Below, one piece after another: positions 51,278-63,788 of a stretch of 64,000 nt of DNA (the stretch's first letter is position 1; each line of letters opens with the position of its first letter). The translations under genes and the position numbers were made by a program. The notes beneath the pieces were generated by a model. That model had not been told where the DNA came from. It did no database searches and saw nothing but the letters and a program-made list of their open reading frames with translations. This stretch comes from Oxyruncus cristatus (lineage: Eukaryota > Chordata > Aves > Passeriformes > Cotingidae): NCBI GenBank assembly GCA_013399855.1, contig VXAY01005670.1, forward strand, positions 208,667-272,666, in the 5' to 3' direction.

Positions 51278-51905
51278 TGTAGTGGGCTAGTAAAGTGGAT
51301 GAGAAAGGTCATGGGTTGAAGTAAAACAAGGATATTACTCTTTGGGGCAACACAGAGTTGACTTGAGAAAAAGTGATTCATTTTATTGCCAATTAAAATA
51401 GATTTGGGTAGTGAAAAACAAAAAGACAAACATTATAACAACACCTTTCCTCACCCTTTTCCAGGACTCTACTTCACTCCTTCACTCCAGACCCCTACAC
51501 AAGCCCACCCTGCCAAGCAGCACAGGGGGTGGGGATTACGGTCAGTGCACAGTGATTTCTCTCTTGCCACTTCTTCCTCCACCTGCTCTTCCCCTGCTCA
51601 GATGTGGGATCTCCACAAGATGCAGTCCCTCCAGGAGCTATCCACCTGCTCCAGTGTGGGCACTTTCCCAGGCTGCAGGGGAATCTGTGCTCTGATGCCT
51701 GGAACACCATCTTCTCCTCCAACTTTATTATTCCCCCACCTCTCAGTTGTTTTGCCCTTTCCTAAATACATTTCCCCTCAGCACCCCATCTCAGCTGTGG
51801 GTGGGTCAGAGCCGGTTGGAACCGGCTGTGTCCTGCACGGGGCAGCCCCGGCCTCCCCTCACAGAGCCCCCCTGCAGCCAAACGTGGACACCTAAACCCA
51901 GTACA
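51278..51905 (-). mobile_element. solo LTR, ERVL type, 628 bp
   Basis: Plus-strand ends TGTAGTGGG and CCCAGTACA are inverted repeats at 8 of 9 positions. On the minus strand a TATA-like TGTATTTAGG lies at 51770-51761 and AATAAA at 51387-51382. The words CTTTCCTCACCC and CTGCTCCAGTGTGGGC recall the larger LTR at 19.5 kb, to which it is related, but it is shorter and lacks most of the repeat array. Left flank GTTCT and right flank GATTCT may be a target duplication with a one-base indel. No internal retroviral genes. Confidence 0.85.
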
Positions 51906-52373
51906 GATTCTTTTTTCAGTCAAATTGAAATCTTTGTAATGAAAACTCTAAATCTATTAGTTCTGTTACTGCTCTCCACAAACAAGGTTGATAAGTTATT
52001 CCCTTCCCCAGTCTTATTTCCTAGACCTGAAGAATTCCACTCCCTTTATTTGTCCCAGAAATCACATTTTATAAATCACAGTGCTCCCTACATTCTTCAA
52101 TTAATATATGTCTTTTTCAAAGTGCAGCATACTATGGTTCCCCCAAGGCCTAAATGGAGCAAGCAAACTTTTAGGGACTACAACAAAAGCATTTTTGGCA
52201 GCAAGCCCACTGCCCACCCTCCTACTGACCTCCTGATTTCTCTTCTAGGAAAGCAAGACATCAGCCCAAGATACAATACAACTCCCAAAACTGCTCTGAA
52301 GAAAAGAAAATTGTTTCCTCAGCTTTTTATCCGTGCAACTGACAATTCCTATATAATAAAGATGCTTGGCTAA
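51747..52373 (+). other. 208-codon open frame crossing the LTR edge, coding status unproven
   Basis: The longest ATG-started frame in the window. The first 50 or so codons lie antisense to the LTR at 51278-51905; the rest runs into unique flank. An in-frame ATG at 51939 has G at -3 and would start a 145-residue product that opens MKTLNLLVLLLLSTN, which looks like a signal peptide. The C-terminal half is basic, with no cleavable motif or known domain seen. No transcript evidence is available here, and chance remains quite possible given roughly 8,000 stop-bounded frames in the window. Confidence 0.2.
51810..51827. promoter_or_regulatory. palindrome AGCCGGTT-GG-AACCGGCT in LTR
   Basis: Perfect 8-bp arms with a 2-base spacer, about 40 bp upstream of the LTR TATA-like box in the transcribed (minus) direction. 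It contains CCGGTT and AACCGG, the half-site words of the grainyhead/TFCP2 factor family. Position fits a U3 enhancer element. Binding is inferred. Confidence 0.35.
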
Positions 52374-54335
52374 CTCTCACTCTTGGGGCTCCGAAAGGGT
52401 GGAAAGCACTGAGGCTGATATGTACCTATGTTCTCAAAACTTCAGAATTACCACCATAGGTTAGCATGTTAAGAGGCTGAATACTACTTAATTTTATTGT
52501 AGCAAAATTAAAACTAAAAATATCTACTGTTTAAAACCTAACATTCTTGGAGATGTTTGTATTTCTGATTTTGAATATGCACTATTAAACAACTCTATCA
52601 TGGTATTATTATGAAGGAAAGGTTTTCAGAAGACAAGGGCATATTTAGAAATAAATGAGTCAACAATTTAGGATAATAATAAAATAAATACCTCTGATAT
52701 TTTGAATGAAATATCAAGGATATAAAAACTAACAGCATGTTGAAATAGTTAGTCAAAAACATGTATAATATTACCAAACTCAATAAAGAAATGTACTTGA
52801 TTAAACCCACGAAGGAAAACATTGTGATTTGTATCCTGTTACTCACTGAAGACATTTGTCTTTTGTTGCCTAGACAGACTGTCACCATGTTCTCATCTAT
52901 CTTGGTTATTCAAAGGATACAACAGAACTATTGATTTTTGTTCATTCTTATATTCTTGTGCATAATAATTGCTAAGGGAGGTAAAATTATTTATCAGGCA
53001 GATGCAGTATATTTTACTGTGTCTGATGTTCACTATGCATTTAAACAAGAAAATATCGATTTATGGTATTCCAGTTCCTTAATGTGATTATTCCCTTTTG
53101 TACACACTTGTGATTAGTATTCACAGTACCTCATTTGAAAGCAACATGCATGGAGAAACTTCTAACACTATCACATATGTCATACCTAATTTAGCTCAAC
53201 TGATTAATTGACATTTTTTACACTGTACCTTAACAATTAATAAAATAAAATTTATAACAATAAAATATAACAATGTATAACAGTTAATAAAAACAATTTA
53301 TTCATCTTTAAAGCACAAGTTTAAGCAAATCGGAAAATAGAAGACTCAGACTGTACATTTAGCTACTTATTTTAACTTTAAAATTTAAAAATATCTTTTT
53401 GACAATTAAACAGATCTGTGTTTTTTTTCTTTCATGCTCAGTGCAAGTGCATATTCAGATCACACTAAATGGACAATGTACATATTCTAACACTAAACAG
53501 CCCAAAAGGTGCGCCACTATTAGGTCTTTAAAGTTCAGACTCATTGACCTGGTGCAGCAGGTACATATTTTCTCAAATAAAAAGCAGATACTAATTCATG
53601 CTGACTAACAAGACCCTTCCCTTGTTGTCTTACAGCAAGGAAGAGTCCCATGCATGGACACTTTTAGGAGCATTTTAACAACTACACAGCAGTTTCAAAG
53701 ACAGAGTCTACCTCTTTGGCCTCAAATAGGTAAAGAAAGCATCACTCACAATGCTGTTTGAACATCTCACAAACTCTTAAATTTTAATTTCATTAATACT
53801 TTAAAATGCTAAATGTCTGGTGGTTTGCATTTGTATGAAGGTAATAAGTAGTCGCAGTTTAGAGTAAAGGCTAAAGTTGTATAGCTATATTGCTTCCAGT
53901 AAATTGAAGCAGCCAAGGCCATTCTTTGAAGTGGAGGGCAGCTGACTGATGATCACACTGCTACCATGCACATTTGGACTCTGACCTCATGCTAACTAGC
54001 AATGAGGATGGCCCCAATCCCTGCAGCCGGCTGCCCCATGTCCAGCTGGGACAGGGCTGCTGCTCTGCCCCAAACCCTTCACACAGTCTAACAGGCTGAA
54101 CTGTCACCTGGCAAAGAAGTGTGTCGGTAACCTATAGATTTCCAAATGCAATTTAAACTTTTCATAAAATAGTTATGATGCTAACAGGCTTTTTAAGCAG
54201 ACCAAGATGATATTGAGCATAGGTAAGCAGTGACTCAGGACATTTATACTGATCAGTCTCTGCCAAGTCAAACAAATGAGTGCATTTTCACTGCTTTTCA
54301 GATCAATATATATTTCATTTCTGGAAATCGCTGGC
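51906..54335. other. unique AT-rich DNA
   Basis: Apart from the open frame that ends at 52373, nothing recognised. 53990-54080 is a small G+C-rich patch with a perfect 12-bp palindrome GCAGCCGGCTGC at 54023-54034. Confidence 0.5.
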
Positions 54336-54564
54336 CTACATCTCAACAGTTATTGTTGAGGCCTGTGCAATCCCAGCAAGAGAACTGTAAGAATTTTCAG
54401 GAATAAATCCCATAGCTTGGATTGCTGCTGCTTTTGTAGCTACTCTGGGATCCCCAAGGGCACCACCAGCTCTGACCATCATGGACAACACTCCTGCCCC
54501 CAGGCCTCCCCTTATCCTGCCCACATCAAGGACCCCACATCATCCCCCTGGGTCTGTCAGCCCC
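54336..54564 (-). other. G+C-richer segment with 62-codon frame beside CR1
   Basis: The minus-strand frame 54524-54336 has a balanced, Ala/Gly-rich composition unlike the Lys/Phe/Leu-rich chance frames around it. It sits directly 3' (in minus direction) of the CR1 fragment below, where the CR1 tail should be. I recognise no family. It could be a scrap of another repeat or of a retrocopied gene. Confidence 0.25.
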
Positions 54565-54760
54565 TGCCCCAGTGATGTGGCTGACTTTCTTGGCTGCAAG
54601 AGCACGTTGGCGAGTCATATTGAGCTTTTTGTCCACAAACACCCCCAAATCCCTCTCCCCAGGACTAGCCTCTATCCATTCTCCTCCTAGCCTGTACTTA
54701 TGCTTGAGTTTGCCTCATGCTTGCATATGCAGGACCAGTGTTTTGACTGCACCATGCAGT
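54565..54760 (-). mobile_element. CR1 LINE internal ORF2 fragment without 3' end
   Basis: GGCTGACTTTCTTGGCTGC, AAGAGCACGTTGGCGAGTC, AACACCCCCAAATCCCTC, CCATTCTCCTCCTAGCCTG and CATATGCAGGACC follow the CR1 ORF2 order seen at 31.0-31.25 kb. The 3' part that should lie at lower coordinates is missing, so the element was broken by deletion or by insertion of the segment at 54336-54564. Confidence 0.8.
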
Positions 54761-57700
54761 TTGGCATCATCAGCAGGTTTTTGGGGGGTGAAATATGCAC
54801 ACACACTGCATTTATATGCACATTAAACTGTGTATCTCCTGCAGCATAATTATTGACTTCTAATTCTAGCAGACTTCTAAAGAAAAAGATCTTTGTTAAA
54901 TAAAAATTAGGTGAAGACTAGTAAGAATCCAATATATTCAATCTAAGCCACAACTATAAAAAAAAGGTTAATATTATTGGGTTAAAACTTATGTTTCAAG
55001 TTGAGGTTAAGAATGAGATGTTTCTAAAGATAAAAGAGCATAACACACATTAAAATGGAGCTATCTGGTCTGTTCCTCACAGCCTACAGTCCTCTGAGAT
55101 TTTCAGTACCCTCAGCGTACATTGATCATCACAGCCAGTAAGAGTTGTGTTTGTTTACTGCTTTGTAAGGGATTCTCAGCAATTTGCCTTTTAGGAAAAA
55201 GTGCTTGAATTTTTTGGCTGAGGTTTTCATGAAAACAACGACTCATCATCACAGAAAACTGAGAAGAAAAAGGGTCATTACTAAATTCATGGTATCAATC
55301 ATTGATGAATAACACTTTGTTTGATTATTTTCGTGCTTAACAATGAAAGTCAAGCCAAACCACATTTTTAAAAATGTTTGGCAACATATAGCATTCAGAC
55401 CTCCATGAGACTTCTTTTATATATACACACATGTAAGGGCAGTTGCATGTCGAATATACATAAACATCAACAAAGATATCTTTGCATGTGTTTTCAGCAA
55501 AATAAAAACTGTGGTTTTGAGTTCTCAAATATACATTTTTCTGACTTGTCCCAGGTACTTTTAAAACCTTAGAGCTCCCTATACTAAACACCAGTATTTC
55601 ACAGTTACAGGATGCAATGTAGTTAGAGACATCTTTCTCTCTGAAGTATAGTTTTCAGTGGTTCAGCATCACCATACAGGCTTTCCACATGATAATAAAA
55701 GTATTTCCAAGACATGCTAAGTCAGACATGATATGTCTGTTTAACAGTTAATATCCCTTATTTTTCCCTGTCTCAGTACACATATACTTGAGACAAGAAA
55801 GTGAATTATGCCAAAATTCACATTTGAAATTACAATGTGGCTGAGCATACACTGTCTTGACACTGAAGGTGATTTGGTCTTTTCATCCCAGTCTTCCCTG
55901 ATGCTTAAAATGAGTTCAAACTACTTTACCCCGGGGCAGTTTTAACATGATTATATTTAGACACTCTGTTCTTCCTGTCACGCCCACAGCCAAGCCAACC
56001 CTTTCATTCTAATGAAGTCCCATGCATTCATTTGCATGTAGGAGAGTATTAAATTACTCTACAATTCAAATATGTCAGAATAGGAGATGAGAGACATAAG
56101 TCGTATTAAATATAGAAGGCAATTGGAACATATATAGTATACATGTTCATCACTCTTTTTTTGTTATTCCAATCAAAATGGAAAAATCCTTCTCTTTTGT
56201 TATCTTCTAATTTAATCAATCATACCACATTTTTTCTATTTTCTTTAAAATTTAATTCTCTTTCTGAAGAAATTGCTTTAATCAAATGGTGAAGCACAGC
56301 GTAATACCATCTTCTCAATATAGCTTTAGATGAACCCTTTTTGTAATGTTTCAGTTTTGTCTATCAGTTGATATAAACTGATCAGTTTGAGTTAGGAGAA
56401 TTTGTACCTGCTGTTTCCTTCTGGTTTTTGCATACATTACAGGGATAAATAGTGTAGCCTAGAGACAAATGCATAATGTTGATCACAGTCCATTAAAAAT
56501 AAAATGAAAGTTAGTAATGCACACTATTAATATAACTGGTGGATTCACTACCATTAGATATCCTAAACCAAAGGTATCTGATTTCTGAAAGTCATGTTGT
56601 AGCCATGCACAATTATTGGACTCTGTAAAGGAATAGATAGATGACTATAAATATTAAATTTTTTCACCTTGGAAATCAGATTACCTCTTTAAACGTTCTG
56701 ACCAATCTTCAAAATAGTCCATGAAAACTGGTTCATAAAAACTGCTTGTTGTATGTTTGCAACTCTTTTGGAATAGGAAATTATTGATATTTCAGTTTAC
56801 AGTGACCAGTTTTTATACTTTATTCTTACAAAAAAGGTAGGAAGAAACATAGTGGAAATAACTCTGTAAGGGATCCATTCCAAAATACAAATCAGTGAAA
56901 TCCTACAATTGCAGCTCTACTGATTTTTCCAGTTTCTCCAAAGGTAGAAAGGTAAAAATTTAAACTGGGACAAGCTAAAATGCAGAAATTGTTCCGTGTC
57001 ACAGCCAGTTTGGAACAACTTAATATATGGAAACTGTTTGAATATTTGTAAGCTCAGGAAGGTTAACATCAATGGGACTTAGACAATAGTAGTCAAGGAG
57101 AGGCCACTGTTCTGTTCCATGCTCGGCCAGATGTTTCATTTCCTGCCAAGCCTGCTACTCCTTGCTAGGTTTGGCCTTCTTATAGTTAGCTCGATGAAAC
57201 ACTACAGAGAAAATTAATGACATTGCAAAAAATGTAAAAGCATATGTCTTGTCAGGGATAAATATGCTTTATCTATAGATATTTTAAAAATTTTTGAATG
57301 TATAAATGGCTACATTCAATCTCAGCAGCACATGCTAATACAGATAAGTAAGAACTAGTAAACATGACAGATTCTTCTTGTGCAACTACACTAATCCCCC
57401 TCTGTTTCATATGCAACATCAATTCAGATTTGACACTTGCTGCTGACCTCAATTGCTACTACTGAAAATACAGGATTTGTTGTGCTAACAAGTAGTGGGG
57501 AAAGATTGGCACCTGATATAAGTCAGCCACCAGAAAAAAGTTTTTGAAAAGTAAGTTTCTCTTTTGTAAAAAGCGGCACAAACAGAAATTGTATTGTTTT
57601 TGAGAAATAATACAAAATCATAAGTACAGTTTGAATTTCATCTTGGGAGAATTTACTGGAATATAAAAGGCCTTATGAAAACCAAGTTGGGAAAGATCCA

Positions 57701-58092
57701 TGATCATCCATGTCAGGTGCCCAATGTAGTGAGTTGTAATTCATGCTTTCCTGTCTAGCACATTTTTTTGTTTAAGTCTGCGTCACGTCCTTCCTAATCT
57801 TCAGGACTGAAGAAGCTGCAAGCAGGAGATTCTACATATTCCTACCAGATCTTTATTATCACTCATATTTATTTCTCTTATAAACACCTTTGACCTGGAA
57901 AGCAAAGGTCTGAGTTTATGCTCCCAGTACTTCTCATTGCAGTGGATGTTAATGTGGCTGCAGAAGGAGCAGAGTTCCATGCTTAGGTTGTCTGTGGCTT
58001 TGGTATGCTGCCAGTCAAAAAGCAATAATGGAAACCCCAACAGGAAAACAACAATTCTCTGTAGTTTATTGCCCAGTCAAATCTTAAGATAA

Positions 58093-58129
58093 TTTCCTGG
58101 CATCAACCACTGGTATTTTCCTGGCATCA
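58093..58129. repeat. direct repeat, 13 bp x2, period 24
   Basis: TTTCCTGGCATCA at 58093-58105 and 58117-58129, exact. Probably slippage. Confidence 0.85.
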
Positions 58130-60565
58130 TAGCTTTTTCTGTCAGAGTTCCTACAAACAATGTAGGTAAACAAGCTACCCCAAAAAAAGAGTCCAATTAT
58201 ACTCCATAATGGAAAGTGTTTCTAAGTTATTCAAAACAGAAGATCACTATGCATATGCTAAAAATGAGATCTAACTATTCATTCATATTGATAATATTGG
58301 CCTCTCTTGGAAAGGGAGGACTAAACAGTTTTCGTTTCTTTTTGTTCCCTTTGGGATGAAACTATTGTTTTTGCAAAGATTTGGTGATTTGTATGTGCAA
58401 GGTACCATATAATCACATATAAGAGCAATGAGAAACCTTTCTGTTATTTCTCAAAATACTTGAAAATAAATTACCTTAAAAATGGAGGAATAACATTTTA
58501 TAAAGAACTTTTGGGTACATTCACTGCTATGTCACGTAGATTTTTAAATGGTTGTGTACATTTTTTGTTGTTTCAGCTGTTATAAGCCCACTATCTGTTA
58601 ACTGCAGCTAATACAGACTCCCTGTAAATTTTGATAATATCTGCACTAGACAAAAGTTGCACATGTTAAATCCTCCACTTAAAAAAGACACATGGCACAA
58701 AATCACCGATCAGGACCCTGTTCACGCATTTTTCTTCTGCACATAAACAATTCAGACTGGAAAAACTGTGGGCTTGGTATTCCAGAAAGAAAAGTTTTGT
58801 TGAAAATTAAAGATTCACAAAAAGAAGAGGTCCATTAAAAAAACAGGAAGTGAAGAAGTGCAAGCAGCAGCCCAACACAAACTGACACAACTTTCAGCCT
58901 AACCTTCCCAGAGCAGCAGTGCTCTGCTGGCTGGGATGAAAAGTGGGGACTAGTGAACAAAGCAATTGGTGAGTAGGTGCTTGAGATACCCAAGTAGGGG
59001 GAAAGCTCTTATTTTGTTTGTTCTCAAGTGATCCACAGTACCTAGAACAATTACAGGCTGTTGTTTCCTCTATTTGTGTAACAATGTTTTTAAGTATTAG
59101 TCTGGCTTCAGAATATAACTTTAGAACAATATTATGAAAGGCTGAATAAAAGAAAGTAAAAATGAAAAAAAATTCTTACAATAAAAAACTTGATATGGGC
59201 TTTGAAATCACTGAAGTAAAGTACACTATTTTGCTTGGCAAAATTCCAGGTATAAAAGACTTATGTAGGTACAGGATCAATATCGCTGGAATGTCTTAAG
59301 TGATCTCTCTCTAAAATTCTAAAGGAATAGTAAAAGAGAATAACAAAAGAGCTGTGAATTTCAAGAACTTAACCACAGAATAATCCTCCCTTGAACTACT
59401 ACATCTATTAGCATTTGGGAGTTTCTTTTGTTTCATAGGTTGAAATCTCTTTGTTTGGGATTTGAGGAGGAAGGTGTGCAAAGTTCCCAGGTTAGACAAT
59501 ATTCAGGACAGGTATGTTATTAAAAAGGCCTTGAGCTGAATCACCAGGTCAGCCTCAGTTCTTCCAAATGTTACCTGAATTTTATCTTACCTGAAAAGAT
59601 CTTCCTGTGAATATGAATCACACATGATCTGAAGTATTTTTGCTGAAGTTAGACACAGACGTTGGAATCCAGCTAACTTAGGGTCCTATCTCAAAATTTG
59701 TTGCCTAAATTTTTTATAACAAACTGAAGATCACTTTGCAGTCAGTGCAGATAAATAGATAAATGAGATGAAGCCCCTTTTAGAGGTACTTAACTCTCCC
59801 TTAAGGAATGTAGCATTAGTTAGCTTTCACTCAGGTTGCTGGTTTTGAGAGATATAGTTTCTGTTGAAATGAATGTTAAAACTTGGTCTACTTTTACAAA
59901 AGCTGTTTTCTATATTATCTAATTTGTATTTTGACTGCAGTCTTTACATCTTAACAGTATACTTAGATTTTTTGTTACAATCCAGGAGTAAGAACTTCAT
60001 TAATGGCACCAAGTCATCTAATATGATGATTGGAAAGCAAACCAATATTAGAGGATGTAGGTTATACTTTAAATCCTGTCCCCTTCTGAAGTGCTCTTAT
60101 AAGCCTGAACTAAATGTAAGTGCTAATTTCACAAATATTTTCTTGTGCTTGACATCTGCAGTTGATCACAGAGATCAGACCTTTTTAAAAGACAGTTGGA
60201 AGACATGATAGTGATGCCCTTTTTTCAGTAGCTAAGTGGCTAACATACTAAATCAGCGTGGGTTTATTCTGTTCCTTATTTGAAGAACATATATCTTGAC
60301 CCTGTGTAGTCAGTAAACTCTTACTGATAAAGAAAAGCTTTGGTAAAAATTCCAGAAGAGTAATGTATCTCCAGTATTTCCTGGACCAAAGGAAAATTAG
60401 GCTCTAAGCCAGCAGTTTGGAGCATTCACTTGAAAGAAGAGACGTAAATTGTACTCCCTCCTTTAATTATAGTCTCGCTATTAGATGTTAAACATTTGCT
60501 TATGTGAGAGTTGGAAGTGCATTGTCTTCTCTGGAAAGTGCCCTACTCATGAGGCTAAGAGTCAC

Positions 60566-60589
60566 ACACACAGACACACACACACACGC
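60566..60589. repeat. short (CA)n run
   Basis: CACACACACAGACACACACA-type run of about 24 bases with one GA interruption. Confidence 0.8.
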
Positions 60590-60726
60590 TTTTTTGGCTG
60601 GTAGTTATGTAACTTTTGCAAATAGTGAAAAAGATTCAACAGAAGGGATTCTAAGGAAGCCTTACTGTAGAAGGCAGTAAAGAGACTAAGATAGATATGG
60701 CAAGTATTTGCAAGTATAGACTGGTG

Positions 60727-60756
60727 CTTGGATGACTTTCCTAAAAGTCATCCAAG
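60727..60756. repeat. 13-bp perfect hairpin, 4-base loop
   Basis: CTTGGATGACTTT (60727-60739), loop CCTA, AAAGTCATCCAAG (60744-60756). A further G-T and T-A pair can extend the stem by two. It contains GATGACTTT, with TGAC half-sites on both arms. No T-tract follows, and no gene flanks it. Confidence 0.85.
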
Positions 60757-63427
60757 TAAAAGTAAATAAAAGGAAGAGGTGGGGGACCCTATATTCCACA
60801 TCGTGGAGGCTAGATAGCTCTAACTAACATGGAAGTGACTAAGCAGTGCTGCCACCATCACACACACTCCATGGAAAGGAATGCAGTTCAAGGAAAAGGT
60901 TTTTAAAGCTTTAGAGACCTTCACTTTGGAATGGGAACCAGTTGCTAAAGACCACGAGGAGACAAAGCATAAGACACGGCCCTGCAGCCTCAGTCCTTGT
61001 GGATGCCATTCTCAGCTGCTTTATCCTTCACATACTGTGGAGCAAGCATACCTCCTGGCTGAATCCTGCCCCCAGGTAGCAATGGGGCTTGTGCAGTTCC
61101 AGGTGCTTTCCTGAAATTGTGACAGTATCAAAAGATACTGGAAGCCAAGGGATTACTTTCTGAAACTGTCCTGAACTGACTACTAATTAGTGTTTTGTTT
61201 GATAGCCCTTTCATAGCTGGATGCAGCTGGATGGAAATAAACCACAAAGGGAGTACATTTTTGTTTATCATTACTTTTTACTTAGTTTTGTAGAGACTTG
61301 TGAGACCCTGCAGTAATCTTCTTAATTTGTGATACAGTGTAAATTAATTTAGTAAGTTTATGCATTTCAGGAGTCTTTGTTACTTCTTACAAGTCTAACC
61401 AAATTAATACATTTGATAATGAGCCAGATCATGTCATATTGCTCTAACTAATCTGGTGAGCTCCTACTTTATTACAATATTAGATATCACTGAAGTTTAT
61501 TCTTAAATTTTCCAATACCCTGAAGGCATTCTGCATGTGGTAGAAAAGCAAGGCTCTAAGAGAACCTGTTTACATTTTCAAAATCAGGCCAGTCGTCCTG
61601 TCATATTTATGTGAAAAAATAATTACTTAACTTGATAAAAAAACCCAGTCAGAATAGGTCAGATTGAAATGTAGGTATAAACCACCCTAAAGGGCCTAAA
61701 CCAAGGAAAATTGTGTATTTTAGGTAGCCAATATTGGTTGTTTTAAACATGCATCCTTTCTAGTTAGCAGTAGGGTTACTTTTTTTTCTTCATGAAAAAG
61801 TCCATCCTCACAGACTTAAAGCTCATTTTCTTCTTAACAGATGTTTGAGACATCTTTCTCAGAAACTTAAAGAATCGATGTTTTGGCAGTATCCTTTGCA
61901 GACAGTTTAACTACCGTCTTGGTTTTGGGTTCAGGCACTTAAAAATGTCTCCTTACCTGCCGATTAAACAAAAAAATTGCTTTTATCTATAAATTAATCT
62001 CCTTAATCATGTTTTAGTGAGTGAAGTACAATTGTCTCCTAGGCTTTCATTCACCTCCACCAACATAATATTCTTCAGAAAAAGCCTGCTTTTGCCTTGA
62101 CAAGGATCATAGGACATGTTAATGCCAACTCTCTGACAGGAGCTAACAAAAAGACTTCTGAGTGAAGCAGTTCCACTCCGCAGGGTAGACTCTTATCATC
62201 TTGAATGTGTGATCAACCATGACTCCAGAATTTCAATGAGGAAATAGACTGTCACAGAGCTGTGTGAGGGGTTAGCCCCGGCCATGTGGGCTGAAAATCT
62301 TCAGTTCAAAGAAGCAGTGCTTGTGCAGAAATGAGTCATTCTTCTGAACTGATCTGTAGCATTGGCAGTACAGTCAGCTGTAAAATTGCTGTTGTAGCAG
62401 GCTTGCAGAGACACTCTAGTGTTTTCTACGTAGATTCCTACATTAGGAGTATTGGAACTACAGTTCACTTGCAGAAACAGGGGGCTCTGAAATCATATTG
62501 AGGTCTCTAATAGCTCATTTGTACTTAGTTTCCCCCTCTTAAATAGAAGCATGTGTGCAAACAGTAGGTATAGATTTCACTGCTACCGCAATCATTGGTA
62601 GATAGAAAGGTCTTACAGAACTATTTGAATACAAATGCAGTAAATAGCATATGAATAATTTTGGCCTGCAGCACCCAGTGGGAAAAGAAAGAAAAATATG
62701 TTTAGAAGGACAGAGCCAGGGCAGTCTTTGCTAGGCTTCAAAGCAACCAACTATCAGTGATGTCTATAACCATACAAGGAACATGAGGGACCCTGTGTAT
62801 GCTTATGTCTTCATAGCATATACAGTGTTCCTAGAAGACCCATTGAAAAAAGTTAAGATGACAGAACTGAAGACAGAGCTTAACCAGGAAAGTAATACAT
62901 GTATTTTTTAACTTTTTTTAACTTTAACTGACTAGACCTAAATGCTTATAGGATACCTGTGAAGGAGGGAGTGCTTTAATTTCTGAGGAGTGTAATTTTA
63001 TGGCCTAGGCCACTGGTCTTCTTCCCTTTGTGGCATCTTTTTAACTACCAACCTGTGTTTTTCAGTTTTGACTCATGAGGTACCAGGTAATTCCTTTTTA
63101 CTTTCTAATTGGATTGGTTTTAGCTGATACTGCAATAAATTATTTTGGCATAAATACAGTTATTGAATTCCTTTTTAGCTGGGCATCGACTTTATATAGT
63201 AATTCACTAAACTAATCGTGTCTGAGGAAGTAAAAAGAATATCATAGTCAGACCAGTTGCTTCTTAAATTAAAACAATTTCTTCTTAAGCCTAACGTAAA
63301 GCATAGACTGCAGGGAAAAAAACTATCAAGCATTTAAAGAATATCCACAAAACCAAGGTGATACCTACTGTTTTCTGGGCCATTACTTCTTTTCCTTTTC
63401 CCTAGTGTTTATACAGACATTTTGAGT
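60757..63427. other. unique AT-rich DNA
   Basis: No repeat family or exon recognised. A 77-codon frame at 60881-61114 (plus) has no known domain. Confidence 0.5.
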
Positions 63428-63715
63428 TGTCTTGGTTTAATGAGACAAGTGTTTTGCTACGGAGGATGAGTTATAAGGAAGACCAAAACTCCTCTCTCTA
63501 AGCAATTGTAAATCCGAAATTAAAAGGCTCCAATTGAGAAAATGTGGAGAAATGAAAAATAACAGCCCTTTATTAAAGGATATATGTGTATTGGCAGAAC
63601 AACAAAAGAACACAAAAAACCTCCTCAACCGAACAATAACCCTATACCCAAAAATCCCCTTCAATGAAAAGTGAACAGTTCAGTTCGTGCTTTTTGGTGC
63701 AATTCTAACCACAGT

Positions 63716-63730
63716 CAGCAGGGGGCGCTG
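63716..63730 (+). promoter_or_regulatory. CTCF-like core motif 1
   Basis: CAGCAGGGGGCGCTG fits the vertebrate CTCF core (CCASYAGRKGGCR type) at nearly every position, with the GGGGGCGC centre intact. It lies in the LTR at the right edge. Both motifs face the same way. Occupancy is inferred. Confidence 0.55.
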
Positions 63731-63772
63731 TTGGATCGCTGGAGGTGCAGAGCCTGCAGTGCTCAGGGTTGG

Positions 63773-63788
63773 CCGACAGGGGGCGCTG
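63773..63788 (+). promoter_or_regulatory. CTCF-like core motif 2
   Basis: CCGACAGGGGGCGCTG, with the GGGGGCGCTGTTGG part identical to motif 1 and 58 bp downstream of it. The flanking bases are alike too, so the pair arose by local duplication within the LTR. Confidence 0.5.

Larger units (their letters stand above)
54761..60726. other. 6 kb of unique AT-rich DNA
   Basis: No repeat family or exon recognised. A 13-bp direct repeat TTTCCTGGCATCA lies at 58093 and 58117 (period 24), and a CA-rich run at about 60566-60589. Confidence 0.5.

Noticed and set aside
19505..51905. LTRs at 19.5 and 51.3 kb as the two ends of one provirus
   Set aside because: Same orientation but 30 kb apart, clearly different in length and sequence, with no retroviral genes between them.
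60727..60756. Hairpin as a microRNA precursor or a bacterial-type terminator
   Set aside because: The stem is too short for a usual microRNA precursor, and there is no T-tract or gene upstream for a terminator; this is not prokaryotic DNA.
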